Part shown: one piece after another, positions 13,982 through 17,582 of the stretch
How positions within the stretch are numbered: the first letter of the stretch is position 1
How the letters are laid out: each line of letters starts with the position of its first letter
DNA from: an uncultured Flavobacteriales bacterium
Lineage (GTDB): Bacteria > Bacteroidota > Bacteroidia > Flavobacteriales > Crocinitomicaceae
Direction: 5' to 3'
DNA length: 17,582 nucleotides
Assembly (NCBI GenBank): GCA_946479985.1
Contig: CAMLIF010000084.1
Span: 1-17,582 of the forward strand
The notes under the pieces: model-generated
Database searches by the model: none
Told to the model about the DNA's origin: nothing
The model's input: the letters and a program-made list of their open reading frames with translations, nothing else
Program-made: the position numbers and the translations under genes

Positions 13982-15349
13982 TTAGATCTTTACAGGCAAC
14001 TTTACTTTCGATAAGTCGATTTCATAAATATCGTAGCTGCTTTTTTGCCCGGAAAGGTTAATTCCTGACATGTAGATCTTGTTCGCTTCTTTGAAAATCT
14101 TGAAATGCGTATCGTCGTTTACCGTATTAATACTTGCTCCCAGGTTAATTGGAGAACTCCAGCCAGAACCAGTGTTTTCACAAACATAAACATCTAAGCC
14201 TCCCATCCCGCGATGACCGTCAGAAGAGAAGAAAAGGAATCTTCCGTCAGCAGTGATGAATGGAGTAGTTTCACGGCCAACAGAGTTAATACTGTCTGAC
14301 AATAAAACGGCATTTCCCCATTTTTTTCCGCTTTTTTGAACCATGTAGATATCAGTAGAACGCTTATCGCCCTTTCTGTCTGAAACGAAATACATCGTGT
14401 TTCCGTCGGCAGTCAACGTTGCAGAACCTTCCATGAATGATGTGTTGATTGTTTTATTCGCAATTGGTTTTGCAGAAGACCATTTGTTCTGCTTCGTCAT
14501 ATCTATTTCGCAGATATCAGAACTTTTCGTTATCAACTTCGAATCTCCGTAGGTAATATTAACCGTTAGAACACCATGTAAACCATCTTTCGAAAGCCAG
14601 TTTAAAGCATCGAAACCATCTGTATTCATGCGTTCAATATCATTTGTGATACTATCCCAGGAATTGGTTTCAGCATTCCACATTGCTTTATAAACGTCTT
14701 CGTAATATTCCTGGTCGTCGGGGTTCAATTGTCCGCCGGTAGTGTTTCCTCTTCTGGAAGTGAAATAGAAAGTCTTTCCATCGGCACTTAAAAGCGGACA
14801 GTAGTCGTTAAACCCTGAGTTGATTTCACCTTTCATTGCAACGCGCTGCAGAGTTTCCTTTTCCAGGGCTGTTTTGGCAAATGCACATTCGGCAATTTTA
14901 TTCTCAATATTTAGCTCTTTTAACCGGTTATTCGGCATTTCGTTAATTGCTTTTTGGTAGAAATATTGAGCGGAATCTAGCATACTTAACCTGTGGTAGC
15001 TGTTTCCTAAGATGTCATAAACCTCTTTATCAACATCACTTCCACCTTTTATAATAGCAGAAAGACCGTATTGTTTAGCGTATCCGTAATTGTTCAGTTT
15101 GTAATGGCAAAAGGAAATCCAGTAAGGCGCTTTCCATGTGTATGGATCTTTGAACGCTGCTTCACGGAACGTCAACAACGCATCGCGGTAGTTTCGGTCA
15201 ATAACCATTTGTTTACCCTTGTCAATCAGAAGAATAGCGGCACTTTTATCAATAATGCTGGCTGTTGAATCTACCGGTCCGGCATATTTTGTATTTGCAA
15301 GAGCCGAAAAGGCGGGTAATAGTAGTAATAGAGTAAAAAGCAATTTCAT
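13982..15349 (-). CDS. Exported TPR and PD40 beta-propeller protein without OmpA domain
   Basis: I place the start at the ATG at 15349, giving 455 residues that begin directly with a signal peptide (MKLLFTLLLLLPAFSALA). An in-frame ATG at 15376 would add nine polar residues before it. Residues about 35-165 are helical TPR-like repeats (RNYRDALLTFREAAFKDPY; LDSAQYFYQKAINEMPN). Residues about 180-455 carry WD40-like PD40 repeats: LSADGKTFYFTSRRG, LTADGNTMYFVSDRKG with DIYMV, and ITADGRFLFFSSDGHRGMGG with LDVYV. This matches the front two-thirds of Bacteroidota OmpA-family proteins (PorE-like, linked with type IX secretion). Here the protein ends after the propeller, with no CarboxypepD_reg or OmpA peptidoglycan-binding domain and no lipobox cysteine. 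Probably a periplasmic or surface protein-interaction platform; exact function unknown. Confidence 0.88.
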   Translation of the reverse strand: MKLLFTLLLLLPAFSALANTKYAGPVDSTASIIDKSAAILLIDKGKQMVIDRNYRDALLTFREAAFKDPYTWKAPYWISFCHYKLNNYGYAKQYGLSAIIKGGSDVDKEVYDILGNSYHRLSMLDSAQYFYQKAINEMPNNRLKELNIENKIAECAFAKTALEKETLQRVAMKGEINSGFNDYCPLLSADGKTFYFTSRRGNTTGGQLNPDDQEYYEDVYKAMWNAETNSWDSITNDIERMNTDGFDALNWLSKDGLHGVLTVNITYGDSKLITKSSDICEIDMTKQNKWSSAKPIANKTINTSFMEGSATLTADGNTMYFVSDRKGDKRSTDIYMVQKSGKKWGNAVLLSDSINSVGRETTPFITADGRFLFFSSDGHRGMGGLDVYVCENTGSGWSSPINLGASINTVNDDTHFKIFKEANKIYMSGINLSGQKSSYDIYEIDLSKVKLPVKI

Positions 15350-15439
15350 ACGTTGTGATAAATGATAAGTGTACAAAATAAGAATTAAAATTTCTATCCT
15401 AAGTATAGAGGAGGAATAAACAGCGAGAAATGTTGATAA

Positions 15440-16297
15440 TTAACTGTTCGGTGTAGAAAAGTCGGAAATTACGATTTCACGAGTTTTCTTCAAATCAACC
15501 AAATCATTCATGGCTAAAGTGGCTGCAACAATTGACCAGATGGGTGCAAAGCTGGCAAGCATCCAAAGAATGAGGTTTACAACAAATCTGTAGAGAAATT
15601 CAAATGGATTATTGCCAAAAGTTGTCCAGTCGAATAAGGCATCCAGTTCTACCGGAACCCAGATTAGGATGGAATAAACTCCGCCGATTGCCAGCGCCAT
15701 TCCACGGTTTTTTCGCGTGAACTGAATACTTTGATCTACGGTTAATTTCAGACGTTCGTTTACATAATCCAGAAACGCGAAACCGTAGTAATAGAAACTC
15801 ACGATAAAAACGAGATAGAACAGCGGACTGCTTTCAGCTTTATCCCAGCCAATGCGTGCAAAAATGTACACCAGAATAAAAAATGCGTATTCCCACATGA
15901 TATTCCGGGTGGCTATTCTAACGCCGCGCTTCACATCATGAATGAGTTGTTTCAAATCGAAACGATAGGTGTTTCCCGTAAGTTTGTATTCTACTTTTTG
16001 AGAGAGAAATGAAAGCAGGGGAGAGAGAATGACTACCACAACATATTTCGCAAAACGCATCAAGGCTAACGAAATAGAAATTTCAACGAGCAGCTGAATA
16101 AGCAGCCAGCTAATTTCGTTCATGTTTCGCGCATGATAATTCGGCTGATTTTTCAGGATCAGGTAACCGATTTCATAAATTCCGAGCATCAAAACTGCCG
16201 GTATACAGACATACCAGTACAGTTTGTGTTCAGCAATAAAATAAAGTGCATTGCGGTAAGCCTTCAGGCCCATCCACGCATTTTTGAGGAAACGCAT
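15440..16297 (-). CDS. EI24/CysZ-like integral membrane protein
   Basis: From the ATG at 16297 the protein has 285 residues; upstream in-frame ATGs exist (to 16333), but a promoter -7 box lies between them and this start. It has about six hydrophobic segments: near 27-48, 63-98, 137-150, 159-178, 198-215 and 236-263. The region KYVVVVILSPLLSFLSQKVE followed by a cytoplasmic stretch with DLKQLIHDVKRGVRIATRN is typical of the EI24 domain family, which includes the CysZ sulfate permease. No sulfur-assimilation gene is adjacent, so sulfate transport should not be assumed. It is divergent from purB and 90 nt upstream of the TPR-PD40 gene on the same strand. Confidence 0.8.
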   Translation of the reverse strand: MRFLKNAWMGLKAYRNALYFIAEHKLYWYVCIPAVLMLGIYEIGYLILKNQPNYHARNMNEISWLLIQLLVEISISLALMRFAKYVVVVILSPLLSFLSQKVEYKLTGNTYRFDLKQLIHDVKRGVRIATRNIMWEYAFFILVYIFARIGWDKAESSPLFYLVFIVSFYYYGFAFLDYVNERLKLTVDQSIQFTRKNRGMALAIGGVYSILIWVPVELDALFDWTTFGNNPFEFLYRFVVNLILWMLASFAPIWSIVAATLAMNDLVDLKKTREIVISDFSTPNS

Positions 16298-16300
16298 GTA

Positions 16301-16308
16301 CAAATTTA
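16301..16308 (-). promoter_or_regulatory. -7 promoter box of the EI24-like gene
   Basis: The minus strand reads TAAATTTG, an exact TAnnTTTG match, ending 3 nt before the chosen ATG at 16297. A possible -33 element TTGG lies 21 nt upstream. Transcription would start at or next to the ATG, which supports the 16297 start over the upstream ATGs and implies a leaderless or near-leaderless mRNA. Confidence 0.55.
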
Positions 16309-16401
16309 ATAATTGCGAATGACGAATTACCAATTAGATTCGTCAGGGGTGAATGAATTGTGAATCTATTTACTTAAACATCCAATAACACTTGAGCTCA
16401 T

Positions 16402-16431
16402 TAGTAATTAGGAACTAGTAATTCGTAATTA
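16402..16431. repeat. Short AT-rich direct repeats upstream of purB
   Basis: TAGTAATT occurs at 16402-16409 and again at 16416-16423, followed by CGTAATTA (16424-16431). Related GAATTAC/TAATTCG words occur at 16323-16329, near an inverted pair GACGAAT ... ATTCGTC around 16321-16344. These are degenerate repeats of the kind seen in intergenic DNA; no function can be assigned. Confidence 0.45.
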
Positions 16432-16436
16432 TACGT

Positions 16437-16444
16437 TATCTTTG
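16437..16444 (+). promoter_or_regulatory. -7 promoter box of purB
   Basis: TATCTTTG matches TAnnTTTG exactly, 18 nt before the purB ATG. No clear TTTG lies 17-23 nt upstream, so the -33 element is weak or absent. A start of transcription near 16449 would give a leader of about 14 nt. Confidence 0.5.
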
Positions 16445-16462
16445 CGCCTTTAATTCAGAAAA

Positions 16463-17582
16463 ATGACAACACTTTCTTCCCTTACAGCAATATCTCCGGT
16501 TGATGGACGATACCGTTCAAAAGTATCCGAACTGGCTCCTTACTTTTCAGAGTTTGGTTTGATCAAATACCGGGTTTTGGTAGAGGTAGAGTATTTCATT
16601 TTCCTTGTTGAAAACAAAATTGGTTCTTTAGCCGGTGTGAGCGCTGATGTTTTTCCAAAACTTCGTGCAATTGTTTCTGATTTCAGTGAAGCAGATGCCG
16701 AAGCTATTAAAACAATTGAAAGAACTACTAATCACGATGTGAAAGCAGTTGAGTATTTCTTGAAAGATAAAATGGCCGGTTTGGGATTGAATGACTATCT
16801 GGAGTTCATTCATTTCGGTTTGACATCACAGGATATCAATAACACAGCTATTCCGTTAAGTTTGAAGGAAGCAGTTCAGCAAGTCATTTTACCTGAATTG
16901 AATTTGGTTATCGATCAGCTGGTTACATACCAAAACGCCTGGTCGGGAAGAGCTATGTTAGCCAGAACGCATGGTCAACCTGCTTCTCCAACCATTTTAG
17001 GAAAAGAAATCGGGGTTTTTGTTGAGCGTTTATCTGTTCAGAAAAAACAATTGGAAGCTGCGGTTTTTTCCGCCAAATTTGGTGGAGCAACAGGTAATTT
17101 CAATGCACATCACGTTGCATTTCCGGAAACTGACTGGGTTTCTTTCTCAAATAAATTTGTGAATGAGCGTTTGGGATTGACAAGAAGCCAAATTACTACA
17201 CAAATCGAGCATTACGATCAGCTTGCTGCTTTGTTCGATGTTTTGAAACGAATCAATACCATCATTTTAGATTTGGACCGTGATTTCTGGACATATATTT
17301 CCATGGATTACTTCAAGCAGAAACTGAAAGAAGGCGAAATTGGCTCTTCTGCAATGCCGCATAAAGTAAACCCTATCGACTTCGAAAACTCGGAAGGAAA
17401 TATTGGAATTGCAAACGCATTATATGAACATTTGTCTGCGAAACTTCCCGTTTCCAGATTGCAGCGCGATTTAACGGATTCAACAGTTCTCAGAGCCGTT
17501 GGAATGCCGTTTGCGCATACCGTTATCGCCTGGAAAGCAACACGCGTTGGTTTAGGTAAATTGTTGTTGAATGAAACTGCTC
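16463..17582 (+). CDS. purB: Adenylosuccinate lyase, N-terminal 373 residues (runs off right edge)
   Basis: Cleaves SAICAR to AICAR and adenylosuccinate to AMP in purine synthesis, releasing fumarate. The open frame from ATG at 16463 continues to the window end without a stop. The sequence fits the long E. coli-type PurB (about 456 residues): LTAISPVDGRY (7-17), TNHDVKAVEYFL (89-100), LTSQDINNTA (120-129), ARTHGQPASPT (167-177) with H170, KFGGATGNFNAHH (205-217), and the fumarase/lyase signature SSAMPHKVNPIDFEN (295-309) with catalytic S295. LQRDLTDSTVLR follows. It is divergent from the EI24-like gene. The final 80 or so residues lie outside the window. Confidence 0.97.
   Translation, partial: MTTLSSLTAISPVDGRYRSKVSELAPYFSEFGLIKYRVLVEVEYFIFLVENKIGSLAGVSADVFPKLRAIVSDFSEADAEAIKTIERTTNHDVKAVEYFLKDKMAGLGLNDYLEFIHFGLTSQDINNTAIPLSLKEAVQQVILPELNLVIDQLVTYQNAWSGRAMLARTHGQPASPTILGKEIGVFVERLSVQKKQLEAAVFSAKFGGATGNFNAHHVAFPETDWVSFSNKFVNERLGLTRSQITTQIEHYDQLAALFDVLKRINTIILDLDRDFWTYISMDYFKQKLKEGEIGSSAMPHKVNPIDFENSEGNIGIANALYEHLSAKLPVSRLQRDLTDSTVLRAVGMPFAHTVIAWKATRVGLGKLLLNETA

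Noticed and set aside
13974..13983. Palindrome AAATGCATTT next to the stop of the TPR-PD40 gene
   Set aside because: Ten bases in AT-rich DNA; no hairpin loop, U-tract or second copy makes it a terminator or binding site.
15350..15376. Nine-residue N-terminal extension of the TPR-PD40 protein
   Set aside because: A signal peptide starts cleanly at the ATG at 15349; the extension MYTYHLSQR would put polar residues before it.
1..17582. CRISPR arrays, insertion sequences, tRNA or rRNA genes, prophage or defence islands
   Set aside because: I saw no regularly spaced repeats, transposase motifs, integrase, tRNA-like folds or phage genes; the window reads as ordinary chromosomal metabolism and envelope genes.

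Overview
The window looks like a chromosomal segment of a Bacteroidota bacterium, probably a flavobacterium (a Fluviicola/Crocinitomicaceae-like organism is a guess from protein flavour only). Supporting signs are a secreted enzyme with a C-terminal type IX secretion sorting domain, TPR/PD40 and CarboxypepD_reg-like envelope proteins, promoters of the Bacteroidota type (TTTG ... TAnnTTTG), moderate-to-low GC, and almost no Shine-Dalgarno sequences.

Left third (1-6864, minus strand): a complete tryptophan operon in the order trpL-E-G-D-C-F-B-A. The genes overlap by 4 or 11 nt or are 1 nt apart, so they are probably translationally coupled. An Fsr-type MFS transporter gene begins 22 nt after trpA and runs off the left edge. 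The operon starts with an unlisted 12-residue leader peptide containing tandem Trp codons (MTKIWWQYTLCD), followed by mutually exclusive hairpins and a U-tract terminator just before trpE. This is a textbook Trp attenuator.

Control region (6760-7140): facing the trp attenuator, on the plus strand, is a second apparent attenuator in front of aroA (EPSP synthase). It has a near-consensus promoter, a 17-residue leader peptide rich in aromatic codons (MKMTNTYFFAAYWHKRT), and a strong U-tract terminator. The last common-pathway step after shikimate and the Trp branch are thus controlled by two back-to-back peptide-sensing leaders, one reading Trp and the other apparently Phe, Tyr and Trp. This is the most interesting feature of the window.

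Middle (7141-9879, plus strand): aroA, then a secreted PQQ-type glucose/sorbosone dehydrogenase with a T9SS sorting domain, closed by a bidirectional terminator. That terminator closely resembles the one used in the aroA attenuator.

Right part (9898-16297, minus strand): two tandem, nearly identical DUF4140/DUF4139 (MuiA-like) exported proteins. Each has a CarboxypepD_reg-like domain inserted in the middle and a completely divergent linker. Upstream lie a TPR-PD40 exported protein without an OmpA domain and a CysZ/EI24-like membrane protein. The plus-strand gene at the right edge is purB (adenylosuccinate lyase), cut by the window end.
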